Below are positions 1 through 11,019 of a stretch of 64,000 nucleotides of DNA, one piece after another (the first letter of the stretch is position 1; each line of letters begins with the position of its first letter). The stretch spans positions 27,987,001 through 28,051,000 of the forward strand of contig CM069877.1 in NCBI GenBank assembly GCA_036172665.1, written 5' to 3'. Position numbers and translations under genes: made by a program. The notes under the pieces were generated by a model, which did not search any database, was not told the origin of the DNA, and worked only from the letters and a program-made list of their open reading frames with translations. The DNA comes from Prosopocoilus inquinatus. Its lineage: Eukaryota; Arthropoda; Insecta; Coleoptera; Lucanidae.

Positions 1-137
1 ACAGGGTGTCTCGTAAGAGTTAGACGACCCTAACATATATTTTTCTAAAGGGAACAGCCTATACAGGGTGTCCGCCGAGTGCCGCGGTCTTCTCTGCCGT
101 CTAAACCGTACAAGATAGAAAGGTGTAAATCAGTCAG

Positions 138-1257
138 TTATAAAATTATTTTTGGCTAAACAGGGTGTTCATACCAGCCAGTGTATTTTTACGTATTTCG
201 AAAGTACGCATAACGAATAGGTAATAGCCAAAGATTTCGGAAGTTTTTTTTCGGATTTCGGAGTTTGTAAGATATTAATGATTATGTGTAAAAAATTGCA
301 CTATTTTGAGCTCTTATAGTTTGACTATTTATTTACATTTCGTTCTGTATTTTTGCAGGTAGTCAATACAACATTTCGTCTTCAGAAATTTCACAACAGC
401 TCAGATCTATTAGTTATTTTTCTCAAAATTTTCAAATGGAATACCCGGTATATCTAAATTCTTATGAAACACTGCTTTAATGAGCTTTCATAAAACGCCA
501 AATGTTTTTGTCTAAACTGAAAAAATTGAGGGACAACAGTGAACTATTTATTTTTCTTTCAATATTAACGTTATTTAGCCTTTCCGTCCGGTTTTTCAGT
601 TTCAGTTAGATGATAAATGAACGGATATGTTTTATTTTAATTGTTCAAATTGTTCAAAGTAATTGAATATGTTCCTATTAAACTAATTCCTGTTTTCCTT
701 TATTTTGAAAATATTTAAATAACTTTATTGAAATAATTAAAAAAAAAAATTCAAAATCACGTTGCCGTTTGCTAGAAAAGAGGAAAACAGTTGCCATAAG
801 TTTTAATTGAAAGAGCGATTGTTTAGATTAGTGACACACTACTTTTACAAATTTGGCGTTTTATTAAAGCTCATTAAAGCAGTGTTTCACAAGAGTTTAG
901 ATTAGAGGGTGTTCCATTAGAAAATTTTGAAAAAAATTAACTTTTTTTAAAACTTAACATTGTACACATAACAACCAATAGATCAAAGCTGTTGTGAAAT
1001 TTACCTAAAAATTCAAGATGAAATGTAAATAAATACTCAAATTATAAGAGCTCATAATAGAGCAATTTTTTACACATAATCATTAGTATCTTACAAACTC
1101 TTAAAAACAAAACTTCTGAAATCTTTAGTTATTACGTATTCATTATACGTACTTGCGAAATATGTAAAAATATTCTGGGTGTTCCATTTAAAAAATATAA
1201 CTTTGATATGGCTCTCAGTTTATGAACAGCCTGTATAGCCAAAAATAATTTTATAAA
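138..1257. mobile_element. Inner foldback element with long (~370-410 bp) arms
   Basis: The left arm 138 to about 515 matches the reverse complement of about 843-1257 over most of its length. The outer tip is TTATAAAATTATTTTTGGCT. The inner arm block GGCGTTTTATTAAAGCTCAT lies near 855. The loop is about 330 bp of AT-rich DNA. The right arm has roughly 60 bp of extra sequence near its tip. A short related stretch (AATGGAACATCC followed by TTTTTACATATTT) recurs at 4953-4990. No gene is seen. Confidence 0.75.
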
Positions 1258-2523
1258 GTATGTGACGATTTGTATATATTTAGGTTGGCACTTTGTTGTA
1301 GTTCCATTTTTGCCGTTTGGCACCACTTCTTTCTTCCTCCCTTCCCTTGCGCTTTTACAACCTGTTTGTTCCATTTTTGATTTGCTCGCCGATTGTATCG
1401 TTTTCGATTTTCGCATTTCGCAATTTTGTAAAAGGTCACTTGAAATTTTGTGTTTTTCCGGAAGAAGTCGAATTAGTTTCGGTAAGTCGTTTTTTGTTAT
1501 TATGTTTCCTAATTTATTTCGTTGTTGTTTCTTCTTTAGGCTTCTTTTTCTTTTGGTACTTTTTCTTCTCTTCCGGATGCATTTCCCCGACCGGCTTCCA
1601 ACAATAATTTTGGTCTGGTATTACGGTGATCAATCCTCCCTGACGGTTTCAGCACCAACCTCTCCGCCTGCTTCTCATAGGACAGTTTTTACGATTCAGG
1701 AGATTGGAAATAGCCGCTGTTGAAGCCCCCCGTCAAGTCCACTTTATTTCTCGTTGCTTTTGTATCGAGGAAGATAAGAACAGGACAACAAGGAAGGTAC
1801 AAGCGATCCATTTCCGAGAGAATCTTGTCATCGTCAAGCTTTGGTGAGAGATCAGATCACGTTAATTTTTCCCTTTTTTCCCTTTGTCGGAATTTGCCCT
1901 TTTTTTTTGTCTCGTTGAATTTACTCTAATTTGTGCCGCGGTATTTCAAAGAAAGTTGAATTAAGTTAAATTTTTAATTTGTATTTAAAAGTACGTGTAA
2001 AGTTTCGTGGAATTCCACCAGGCTATAATTATTTTACTGTTTTGCTATCATTTAGTTGAATTACGTAACGCATTTCAAGACCTTTTGGTCTTTCGCCTGC
2101 CTGAGCAACGTACCATTTATTATTTTGTGTTACACGCCGCTAATAAATTAGTTCTCTTGTCGATATGCAGTTTCTTTGCACTCTTTTGCTTCTGTGCTTC
2201 AATTACGATTTTTTTTCGGACATTTCTATTCCGGTCCGTCGAGGGACCACACGAGGCATATTTTTAGTTTGGTTCTTGGCTGCGGGGATTTCCTCGACTG
2301 GCGCCCACTTCCGGTAACTTCCGTGTCACCCACGAAAACCGCTCTCCGCTTTTCTTTTTCTGTTGCGAGCAAGCCGGAGCCAAGAGTCGTCCGTCCGTTT
2401 TTTTTGTCATCATCTTCCGAGCACAGATTCTGCTGTCTTGCAAGATTTTTGAATCAGCAGGTAAGTACTTGTGACGTAACAAGTAGCGCTGACTGATTTA
2501 TACCTTAGTTCGTTTGAATTGAA
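1258..2523. other. T-rich interval inside the middle foldback, no gene recognised
   Basis: The + strand is rich in T and TC runs. Open frames here are compositional and show no known domain. A string TGGCGCCCACTTCC near 2302 resembles a retroelement primer-binding site, but no LTR end precedes it. A GTAAGT at 2461 could be a chance splice donor. Confidence 0.4.
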
Positions 2524-2578
2524 TGTCTTGTATACTTTAGACAGTAGAGAAGACTGCGGCAATCGGCGGACACCTATA

Positions 2579-3480
2579 TATTATTGCACTATTGCTCATT
2601 ATGAGTGGATGAAAAGAACATAAGGTTTTATTGATCTAAAGTTTATGGTTTTTGAGTTATTGACAATTTACCGGAAAACATGGCAAAAAATTGTTACTGT
2701 AAATTGGCTTTTTTTTTTTTAAACATGTTGCTTTAAAGTTTTATAGATAAGTTATTTAACTATTGGAAAACAGAAATGTGTAATCAATTCTAAATTCCTT
2801 CGTGTAGCTTACATGGGGTGATGCACAACGTAAATGACCGTTTTTCGTACATTTGTCCAAATGTGGAGATACGATAGTTTACCTCTGTACTACTGATATA
2901 GGCTGTTCCATTTCAAAAAATATATGTTAGGGTCGTCCCACTCTTATGAAACACTCTGCATATGTCTAAAGAATTTTAGATTGTGCATCTAACCGATGTG
3001 TTTCAAAAAATTCAACACAGGACTGTAACCATCTCTTATATCTTTGTTTTGTCCCTATTAGTAGATTTGCAACGTAGTTAAATGTTTTTTAAAAAAAACT
3101 TAATAATATTTCGTAAATGTTTTCACATTTTTTTTAGCAAACACAGTTTTTTTAATTAATTACAACAATCGTTCCTCGGCAAATGTGTTAAATTTTAATC
3201 ATTCCTCCAACAATTTTAAACGGGTAAAACTTATCCCATAAAGTTAAATGGGGTCTGTTCTGCATCAAAAGCGTTAAATTTAAAAGGATGTTAAATTTTA
3301 TTGCTACGGTGTCAATCAATCACAGAACGACATTTTAAATTTTAAAGGAGAAATGTTGTATTTAACTTAGATTTTGGATAAATATAAAAATTTACCTTTA
3401 GTAATATCAGCCATTACGAATTGATAAAAACCAAATCATGAAATATATTGCAAACACTATTCGACAGCCTGTATAAAAAA
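2579..3480. other. AT-rich spacer without a recognised gene
   Basis: Apart from the right arm of the outer foldback (2897-2959), this stretch contains only AT-rich sequence. Loosely repeated GTTAAATTTTA words occur between 3180 and 3340. No open frame with domain similarity was found. Confidence 0.4.
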
Positions 3481-3484
3481 CGGA

Positions 3485-4091
3485 GTGAATTCTTCTGACG
3501 AGAAGCGCGACGTGCATGCACAAGTTTTAACTCATTATGACTCCATGAAAGTCTCGCTACGATCGTCATCCAGGCATCGAAAGATGAACATAGGTCCGGC
3601 CGGTACACCGAACTGTTCGGCCGAAACCGGACTGTTCGTTCATAGGCCGAATCGGCCGGATTCAGTACCGAGGCAGGATGTTCGTTCCATCTCTAGTTTG
3701 GAGTTCAATGTCTGGTATGGGTATGGGAAAACTGCATTTTATTGATGGCATTGTTAATATTGTAAAATATTTAAACATCTTAGAAGAGTCTCTGCTGCCA
3801 ATAATGGAAATACCTTTAGTGTCCGGAGGGAATTTTATTTTTCAGCAAGATGGAGCGGCCTGCCATACGACAAAAAAAGCTTTAGAATGGTTTTCCCATA
3901 ACTTTGTTGCACTCTTAAAATGGGTTTCAAGTAGTCCTGACTTGTCCCCGATCGAGACACTTTGGCATAAAATGAAAAAATTTTTGCGTGTAAATCCGGC
4001 TAGATCAGTACCAGACCTAAAACAAAAACTTGAAGAAATATGGAATACATTTACTGCAGAAGACTGTCAAAATCTACTAGTTAATGCCTAA
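3485..4091 (+). pseudogene. Tc1-family transposase relic (catalytic half only)
   Basis: This is the C-terminal half of a DDE transposase of the Tc1/mariner superfamily, the enzyme that cuts and pastes the transposon. A first frame (3485-3745) carries SDEK, the usual surroundings of the second catalytic Asp. A second frame (3678-4091) carries KLHFIDGIVN, QQDGAACHT and SSPDLSPIETLWHKMK, which include the last catalytic region. A frameshift near 3700 separates them, and the N-terminal DNA-binding half is missing. The stop at 4089-4091 matches the normal end of the family. The 3' flank of this relic is interrupted by a hAT insertion at 4160. Confidence 0.85.
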
Positions 4092-4171
4092 GAGAATTGC
4101 GGCCGTTATCGAAAAAAATGGTGACGTTACTCAGTGGTAATTAACAAGTATGTTTCACACAGTTGTTGGAA

Positions 4172-4280
4172 AGTTTAAAACAAACTGTTTAAAACATAGT
4201 GTTTAAAACGTGTTTAAAACACCGAATTAAAAACTTAACATAACAATTATTTAAACAAAATGTTTTAAACATGTTTTTTT
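4172..4280. repeat. Left subterminal array of GTTTAAAAC words
   Basis: At least four close copies of TGTTTAAAAC or GTTTAAAAC lie within 110 bp of the left hAT end. Their mirror array is at 8530-8645. In hAT elements such clusters are usually transposase-binding sites; that role is inferred here. Confidence 0.7.
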
Positions 4281-5092
4281 TTTGATGCTTTAAATTCATT
4301 TTTTGTAATTTTAAGCTAAAAAAGAACTCTTTTGATATAAGTGCTTTATTTTCAAATTTTGAGCATGTTCTTTTGTTAATGTATTAAATTCATTTTTTTA
4401 GTTTTAAGCTAAAAATTGTAGACAATGCGTGGCTGAGCTGATGACGTGATGACTACACTGTAGCTCTGATTTGAACTAAATTTAAATTGCATTAGATTGA
4501 TTATAATCAATTCATTAATTATTACTGATCACTAGAATAATACTTATATTGTATAATTTTAAAATACCTTTTCAATATTTAACCTTTTATTATTACATTA
4601 AGTTTTGAAACATACTGGGTCCTCCGCTTCCCTGTTCATACTATGGACTACGGGATGAGTTATTATGTAGCAAACTGGCTTGAATTTGTCAATGATAATG
4701 CAATGTTAGGTCAAAAAGTGATCGTAGGATGTCGCTGTTTATACAATTTATAACGTTATCCTTTCATTTGTCTTCACTGAATTTCTACCGTGTGTCCCAA
4801 GGCCGTATATTCGCCCTTCTAGAATTTTAAGGTTTGTTTAAAATTTGAAAACGATGAATTAAACAAAAATTTAATTTGAAATTTCAGACATATACCTACT
4901 GGACTTTTGGTTTCGCCGGAAGTAATATCAACTTTGTTATTTTAAATGGAACATCCAACATGTTTTTACATATTTGAAATTTTTGTTTTCCGGTATTGAA
5001 AGCCACGTGTCATGAATTTTAGTTCTAATGCGATCAAGTAATTTGAAAAAAATATTTCTTTGGATTGTATTTGATTTTAGTTTTTCTCAGTA
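4281..5092. other. AT-rich interior of the hAT element, with one old repeat copy
   Basis: No gene is recognised. Bases 4655-4755 are a diverged relative of the short repeat amplified at 47.1-48.1 kb; both share GCAATGTTAGGTCAAAAAG. Bases 4953-4990 resemble an arm of the inner foldback at the left edge of the window. Confidence 0.5.
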
Positions 5093-5350
5093 TGTTGATA
5101 CTTTTAGCTTAAGAGAAACTCGAGCCGAATTAAACACAAACGGAACAGTTTATTAATACAAAATTAACAACAAAGAAGCGGCTGTGATTCCCAGGCCGAC
5201 GATCGTGCGAGTGAGAGTGGCTGTGTGTGCGCTTCCCTCCCTCGCCGTCGATATGGACAGGCAGCAGCAACGTTGCTTCCTGAGCGCGCCACTTTCAAAT
5301 TCAAATTAAGCGCTAACACGGCCAGACTGACGGGTGGTACGCTCTCGGAA
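5093..5350 (-). repeat. Probable 3' LTR remnant of Gypsy-A
   Basis: Read on the minus strand this GC-richer block lies downstream of the Gypsy-A integrase. It holds an AATAAA-type polyadenylation signal near 5148 and ends in CAACA, as LTRs commonly do. The left boundary TGTTGATAC at 5093 and the right boundary near 5350 are approximate. No matching 5' LTR is present, so the assignment rests on position and composition. Confidence 0.45.
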
Positions 5351-5414
5351 CACCTGCACATATTGAACAAAATACAAAAATAAAATTTCATTCAAAATCT
5401 CATCGTTATCATCA

Positions 5415-5640
5415 TCGGGAAAGACTAAAGCTCGTCCCGGAACTCAACAACACATGCCAAATGCATCTTCGGGAAAGACTAAAGCTCGTCCCGGAACTCA
5501 AAAACTCATGTCAAATGCATCTTCGGGAAAGAGTAAAGCTCGTCCCGGAGCTCAAAAACACTTTGTCATGCCATACGTACTTACTATCAGGAAAGGCTAC
5601 AGCTTACCCTGGAAAGCAACCATCAGGAAAAACTAAAGCT
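5415..5640. repeat. 54-bp tandem repeat and degenerate derivatives
   Basis: Three 54-bp units start at 5415, 5469 and 5523. Each contains CGGGAAAGACTAAAGCTCGT or a close variant. Shorter, more diverged units follow at 5587 and 5623. The 54-bp period equals 18 codons and is open on the + strand, but no product is recognised. The array sits between the Gypsy-A integrase end and its presumed LTR. Confidence 0.75.
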
Positions 5641-5691
5641 TATCCTGGAAAACAATCAAAACTCAATACATCAGTTAAAATTACCTTACAA

Positions 5692-8343
5692 TTACTCAGT
5701 ATCGGGCATGTCCAATAGATCTGACATCTCGGCGGCAAGTGTCCATTCGGACGGCCACAGTCTCAGTTGTTCTTTGGCCGCTTTAACAATTTTATGTTTT
5801 CGAGCGCCAACTCTCTTCAGCTCATATCGACCTTCTTTGGTAATACTCATAATCTCGTACGGTCCCAAAAACTCAAAGTTTGATTTGCTGGCATGCAATT
5901 TACTTTCGCGATGTAACAGAACAAAATTGCCAACTGCAAACTGTACTGTGTCGCGGCGTTTCTTGTTCAGTTTCTCAACATCACTTGTAGTGGTTTGTAA
6001 CCGTTCACACACTCGTTGTCTGTCAACCTCTAGATTTCTTACAGGATGTAGGTCATGCGACAAATCATTTACAACGGCTTGAATCAACGGAATGGTAGAC
6101 TCAATTCCAATTAGAGCACGGGGAGGACTCATATTCGTCGCTTTTTGGATGGAGATATTCAAAACAAGTTGGATCTTCCATAACACGCTCGGCCGGTCTA
6201 CCCTGACAGCTGTTTCAATTCGAATAAGGTTCATGATTGTGCGTATGTATCTCTCGACCTGCCCATTAGCGCGGTGAACGTCCGGTGTGATAAAGTGGTA
6301 CTGAATGTTCCAGCTATCCAAAAACTTATATGGAAAGATTGTGGAAATTTGTACCACTGTCCATTATTACGACTTTTGGAGTACCGAAACAAGAAATATT
6401 TTTTTGTAGATTCTGTTGTGTTTCCTCTGCAGTAACAGTTTTGAGTGGGAGCAAATTGCAGTATTTGGTGAAGGCATCCACAGTAACAAGGACGTGCTTG
6501 TATTTTTCCGAAGATGCTGGCAAAGGTCCTAAACAGTCAATATGTACTGTGTGGAGGGGAAGAGTTGGCTTTTGCGATAACAAAACAGGGCCTTGAAGAG
6601 GTCCAGTGCGAGTCATTTTTACAGCACAAATAAGACAATGCTTGATGTAATTGCGGACAAACTGACGTAAACGTGGAAACCAAAAATGCTTGAGGATCGA
6701 GTCAAGTGTCTTGTCTACACCGACATGGCATTGTTCGTCATGGAATATCCGCAGAAGACCAAGTCGACTTTGACGAGGCACATATAATCGAATAATCTTT
6801 TTATTGTTTACTACCTTCTGATGACAACAATTCGTTGACCGCCACGTATTGCTTCGGATCTAGTTTCCCTTCTCGTAAATCAGTCAGCATTTGTTGGACT
6901 TCCGCGTTTCCTTTCTATTCGATGTGAAGCCAGGATTCATGATTCGAAGCTCGCATTACCGATACAGGATTACGACTGAGGAAATCAACATGACTGAGAG
7001 AAGAACCTCTTCGAAAAGTTATTTCGTAATCAAAATCTTGAAAATAAGTCCACCATCTCGCAATCCGTGGTACAATCTCCTTCTTGTTTACTGTGGCCTT
7101 GACTGAGTTACAATCGGTTACAATTAAAATTTAATCCCAAGGAGGTAAACCCGAAAATGTTTTAGTGAATTTACAATAGCCAACGTCTCCAGCTCATAAG
7201 AATGATAACGCGCTTCCGTCGGTGAACTACGTTTACTGAAATACCCTACAACTCGATTTTGGCCGTCGTATTTTTGAATTAAAATGCCTCCGTAGCCAAG
7301 AGAGTTAGCGTCCGTGTGCAATTCTGGTTCGGATTAAAGACTGTCAGAAGTGGTTTCGATGTCAAGCAATTGATAACGTATTGTTTTGCAGTTTCGTGTT
7401 CATCAGTTCAGACAAACTCAACATTTTTCTTGGTCAAAGCATTAATGCAAGCGGTATGCGTTGCAAAGCTGGGAATAAACTTTCGAAAGTATCCTGCAAG
7501 ACCCATAAACTGTCGGACTTGTTTCACATTCAACGGAGCTGTCACTTCAGTTAAAGCCTTCACTTTGCTTTGACTGGGTCTAATACCCTCTGCAGACATT
7601 TAACGGCCAAGATATTCAATTTTAGATTGAAGAAACTTGCATTTCGAGAGATTTAAAGAAAAACCAGCAGTTCTCAACGTTGACAACACCTGTTCTAAGT
7701 AGAGTAACTCCTGTTCAACTGTTTCTGAGGGAATTAATATGTCGTCCATATAAACGAGAGCCACAGAATGTTTAAGATCTCCTAAAGCGGCATTGATCGC
7801 ACGCTGAAACACAGCTGGGGCATTTGCAAGCCCAAAAGGCAGGCGTAAATATTCGTAGTGCCCTTCTGGCGTTACGAACCCTGTTTTATGAATTGAATTG
7901 GGATGAATGGGGATCTGGTGGAACCCAGAAGCCATATCTAAAGAAGTAAAGAAATTTCCACGTCCGAGTCTGTCCAACTGATCGTCGATACGGGGCAAAG
8001 GGAATTTATCCTTAACAGTATGTGCATTCAATTCCCGAAAATAGACACACATACGATAGGACCATTGTTTTTTCCGAACAAGTAAAATAAGGCTGGCGTA
8101 AGGAGATGTGCTTTCGCGAATAATCTCATTTTTCAAAAGATCGCTGATAATCATCCGAACTTCAGCTCTTTCGCTATCGGCGAGACGATAAGGTCGGCGA
8201 GTGACAATATGATTGTCCGTCAAATGGATCTCCATGAGAGTATTTTTCACTTGCGGGAGGGCTAACCCCGTTACAATTAAATCTGAAAAGTTCTCAAGGA
8301 GAGAGCGCAGTCGATCCGCGACCGTAGATCCTAAATAAATCAA
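5692..8343 (-). pseudogene. Gypsy-A pol relic (RT, RNase H, integrase)
   Basis: This is a decayed Ty3/Gypsy polyprotein on the minus strand, broken into at least five frames. In order: reverse transcriptase (8343-7600) with YMDD and FGLANAPAVFQR; the RT-RNase H link (7599-7408) with RQFMGLAGYFRKF; RNase H (7321-7124) with HTDANSLGYGG; integrase zinc region and core (6781-6326) with VHIDCLGP and a DSG in place of the usual DNG; and the integrase C-terminal part (6357-5692) with GQVERYIRT. The family uses pol to copy its RNA and integrate the cDNA. Gag and protease are absent and no 5' LTR remains, so it is dead. The RT style resembles Gypsy-E at 57 kb. Confidence 0.9.
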
Positions 8344-8529
8344 GCTCTACCTTAAATGATTTAAATTATAATCAAAGTACATACATTATTTTTAAAGGGG
8401 TACATAATCTAACATTACAAACTTTTCATATTTCTTTTAATTAGAGATCGAATTTTAATAAATTCTTTTTACACAAATATCAAATAATAATAATAATATA
8501 TATCTTTTTATGTAAGCTGTAAGGGCAAT
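8344..8529. other. AT-rich junction between Gypsy-A and the right hAT array
   Basis: The Gypsy-A frame stops being readable at 8343 and no LTR or gag is found before the subterminal array. This indicates truncation of the 5' part of Gypsy-A inside the hAT element. Confidence 0.4.
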
Positions 8530-8645
8530 TTAAACATTTAAAAGTTGTTTTAAACAGCTATTTTTTTTTGTTTCAAACATGTTTAATTTAGGGTCAATTT
8601 TAAACATGTTTTAAACAAAAAAAAACTGTTTAAAACAAAAAAACA
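8530..8645. repeat. Right subterminal array of GTTTAAAAC words
   Basis: Copies of GTTTTAAAC, CATGTTTTAAAC and CTGTTTAAAAC cluster just inside the right hAT end. They mirror the array at 4172-4280 and support one transposon spanning both ends. Confidence 0.7.
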
Positions 8646-8958
8646 GAAGTTTTGTTCTTTAAAAAAAAAATAGTTTTTTATTCCAACCCTGGTTTCACAC
8701 TTAAGTTTTTCTTCTTCTTGTTTTACTAATTAGTTTATAATCTTAGAAGGTTAAGTTGAACTTAGTAGATTTTAGTTTGTGTAAATATTATCTACAATGT
8801 TTACTGAAAAATAAGAAATACCTATAGTAAATTATTGTTCGAAATTCTCTTAACTGAGTGCTCATAAAAGAGCATTTTGTAAGTGGGCCAACTGAAAAGG
8901 AACTAGGCTCGTATATTTATATTGGACAAGACAGTTTGTTGCGCGTAGTGACATCTAT

Positions 8959-9383
8959 GTATATAGTGTGTCCCAGATTGAGTAGGCTCCTGAGTAACTT
9001 TCTTATTAGTGAAGATAGAGATTTGGTTAAATGGGCGAAGTTTTGCAGTTTCATGCGCCTATTTAGATGACGTAGAGAAAATTTGAAAATCCTGAATAGT
9101 TCCGATATTATCGCAGAAAAACTTAAAATCGCTGTTTTCTTTAATGTCTAATAACTGCGTAATTGTAAGAAATATAGAAAAAAATTTGATATGAAAATTA
9201 TAAAGGATTAATACTATGAAATACCTGCACCACTGCTTCACTTCAATTTTCAAAGTTTCTCTACGTCATCTAAATACGCGCGTAAAACTAAAAAACTTTG
9301 CCCATTTAACAAAATCACTATCTTCACTAATAAGAAATTTACCAATGGTAGCCTACTCAATCTGGGACACACTATATGTAGTG
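8959..9383. mobile_element. Foldback MITE with ~140-bp inverted arms
   Basis: The left arm 8959 to about 9095 pairs with about 9245-9383. Both tips read TATAGTGTGTCCCAGATTGA, and the arms also share ATTTAGATGACGTAGAGAAA. The loop is about 150 bp of AT-rich DNA. No transposase is present and the superfamily is not clear from the tips. Confidence 0.8.
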
Positions 9384-10200
9384 TTTGTTAAGAAAGCAGC
9401 TAATATAGCAGAGCATAAACGATGTTGTTGCACTCACATGGTTTCCTGTTAACTAGAACTGCGTAAACAGTGTTTAAGTAAACTCCAAACAAACTTAATT
9501 CTTTTATTTTAACATGATAGCTAAGAGTCGGACATTCCTAGGATATCTGGTAAAAACCAGTATAAAGATAAACAAAGCAGCGACGTAGAATTCAACGTCG
9601 TCGCTGAACGGCTTATATGCCCGAGTCATTCTCACCCTCGCACTCATTGCATCAGAAGCAACCGTTTGATGTAAATTACATGTGTAACATAATTGCCTTT
9701 ATAGATTCTTTCAAATTAATAATTATGAAAACATTATAATTCTTTAATGTAGCTTTTAAAAAGACTGGCATAATATATTTAATTCCTATCAATTATAGCG
9801 CCATCACTGCAAAAAGAATGAGAGTTCATTTCGGAATGAATCAATTATTTAAACAAGTTTTTATATTCAGTCGACCAGAACTGTAGTGGTTACTGCGTGC
9901 CGCATAGACTTCTCAGGTTAATTGTTTTGTTTTTACAGGGCAGACGCGTTAAAGGTTAGAACTTTTTCCGACTATGATCGCTTCAGCATATTAGTAGTTC
10001 CTCGTATATTTAACAAAACCTTCCGCCTAAAATGCGCCTAGGCCTAGATAGCAGATAGTGGTTAAATTGAATTTAGAAGTTCTGTTAATTTTAAAGAAAG
10101 AAAAATGTAGGATGTTACAATACGGTTATTAATGACTAGGATTATGGAAGTTGGAAAAAGTGTATTACTATGTACTTGAAAATGAAAAAAATGTGATCCG
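9384..10200. other. Unassigned interval upstream of the Copia-like gag relic
   Basis: No gene is recognised. A short hairpin, CAGCGACGTAGAATT with AACGTCGTCGCTG, lies near 9578-9606. This could be the leader or LTR of the Copia-like element that follows, but no LTR pair was found. Confidence 0.3.
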
Positions 10201-10212
10201 GTGATTACAAGA

Positions 10213-10870
10213 GCCAAAGCGTCTCCGTATAAGGAAGATTGGGACGAAAATAAGTTAAAAGCTACACATTACATATACAGTGCGATCACGAATAAGCAAT
10301 TGTAGTTTGTGAGTGAGAAAGAAACAGCGCATGAAAATGAAGAAGTTTGATGAATTATATTCAAAGGAATCTACAACACTACAGATAATCTGCAGAAACC
10401 GGTTGGAAAAATTATGGTTAAAAGATTACAACGATATGACGGTATTTATCAGTGAATTTGAAAAAGCAGTGAATGAATTGAAAAACTAGATTAAGAGTTG
10501 AAAGACTAAGATCAAACTGTTGAATATGTCAAAAGTAAAATACGAAGGATATGTTTGAAAGACAAAGAAGAGAGTGAAAATTCAGCCGTGAAATCCAATG
10601 CATTTGTTATTGAAAGTAGGACAAATACGAAGAAGCAGGAGCAAATTTGTTATGGCTGTGGGAGATCAGGACGTTTTAAGAAAAATTGTCGTTACGTTGG
10701 GACAGGCAGAGGTTCAGGTTCATAGACTCGTGGCAGACATCATCAAGAAAACAGTAGAGGAAAGTTCAATCAGCGTGGAGGTTTCGGACGAGGTGAACAG
10801 CGTGGTCGAGCTGAGAGGCATGGTTCAAGAGGAGGTCGTTATCAAGGTGACAGAGGTTAAGTCAGAGTGG
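10213..10870 (+). pseudogene. Copia-like gag relic with a zinc knuckle
   Basis: Several frames together resemble the capsid gene of Ty1/Copia retrotransposons. Near 10225 the frame reads KEDWDENKLKATHYIYSA, and near 10380 TTLQIICRNRLEKL. At 10648-10689 there is a zinc knuckle, CYGCGRSGRFKKNC, in which the usual His is an Arg. A Gly/Arg-rich RGG-type tail follows (to about 10870). Stops and frame changes break the gene and no protease or RT follows. The zinc knuckle and tail are in a different frame from the longest open stretch here. Confidence 0.6.
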
Positions 10871-11019
10871 ACACGGTATGACTAGCTTTTAATGGAAGTT
10901 AAATCTATGGTGGCGTCCAAGGAGTAATGCAATTTGCACATCGACAAAAATACAAAACGAATTAATAGGTTTATGTGGCGAAGTTATTAGGGAGAGTTTA
11001 ATAAGCGATATAAAAAACT

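Larger units (their letters stand above)
64..2578. mobile_element. Middle foldback element nested in the outer one
   Basis: The left arm (about 64-118) pairs with the right arm (about 2524-2578). Both read GGTGTCCGCCGAxTGCCGC outward-in and continue through a GTCTAAA block. The arms lie directly inside the outer arms, which gives a set of concentric inverted repeats. No coding capacity is recognised between them. Confidence 0.7.
1..2959. mobile_element. Outer foldback element with ~63 bp terminal inverted repeats
   Basis: Bases 1-63 are closely matched by the reverse complement of 2897-2959; both arms share the core GACGACCCTAACATATAT. The element touches the window edge, so its true left end and target duplication cannot be seen. 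It encloses two further inverted-repeat elements. No transposase gene is visible inside, so it is best called a non-autonomous foldback or MITE-like element of unknown superfamily. Confidence 0.75.
4160..8691. mobile_element. Non-autonomous hAT element with 8-bp TSD, carrying Gypsy-A
   Basis: The left end reads CAGTTGTTGGAAA and the right end, reverse-complemented, CAGGGTTGGAAT, a typical hAT terminus. GTTTCACA is duplicated at 4152-4159 and 8692-8699, giving the expected 8-bp target duplication. Arrays of GTTTAAAAC-type words lie just inside both ends. No hAT transposase is seen. Most of the interior is a minus-strand Gypsy relic, which must have inserted after the hAT or been captured by it. 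Confidence 0.85.

Noticed and set aside
1262..1723. 153-aa hydrophobic frame considered as a membrane protein
   Set aside because: It is T-rich, lies inside nested foldback elements and lacks any recognisable family pattern.
2295..2320. TGGCGCCCACTTCC considered as a primer-binding site marking an LTR at 1260-2300
   Set aside because: No LTR terminus precedes it and no second LTR or pol sequence is nearby.
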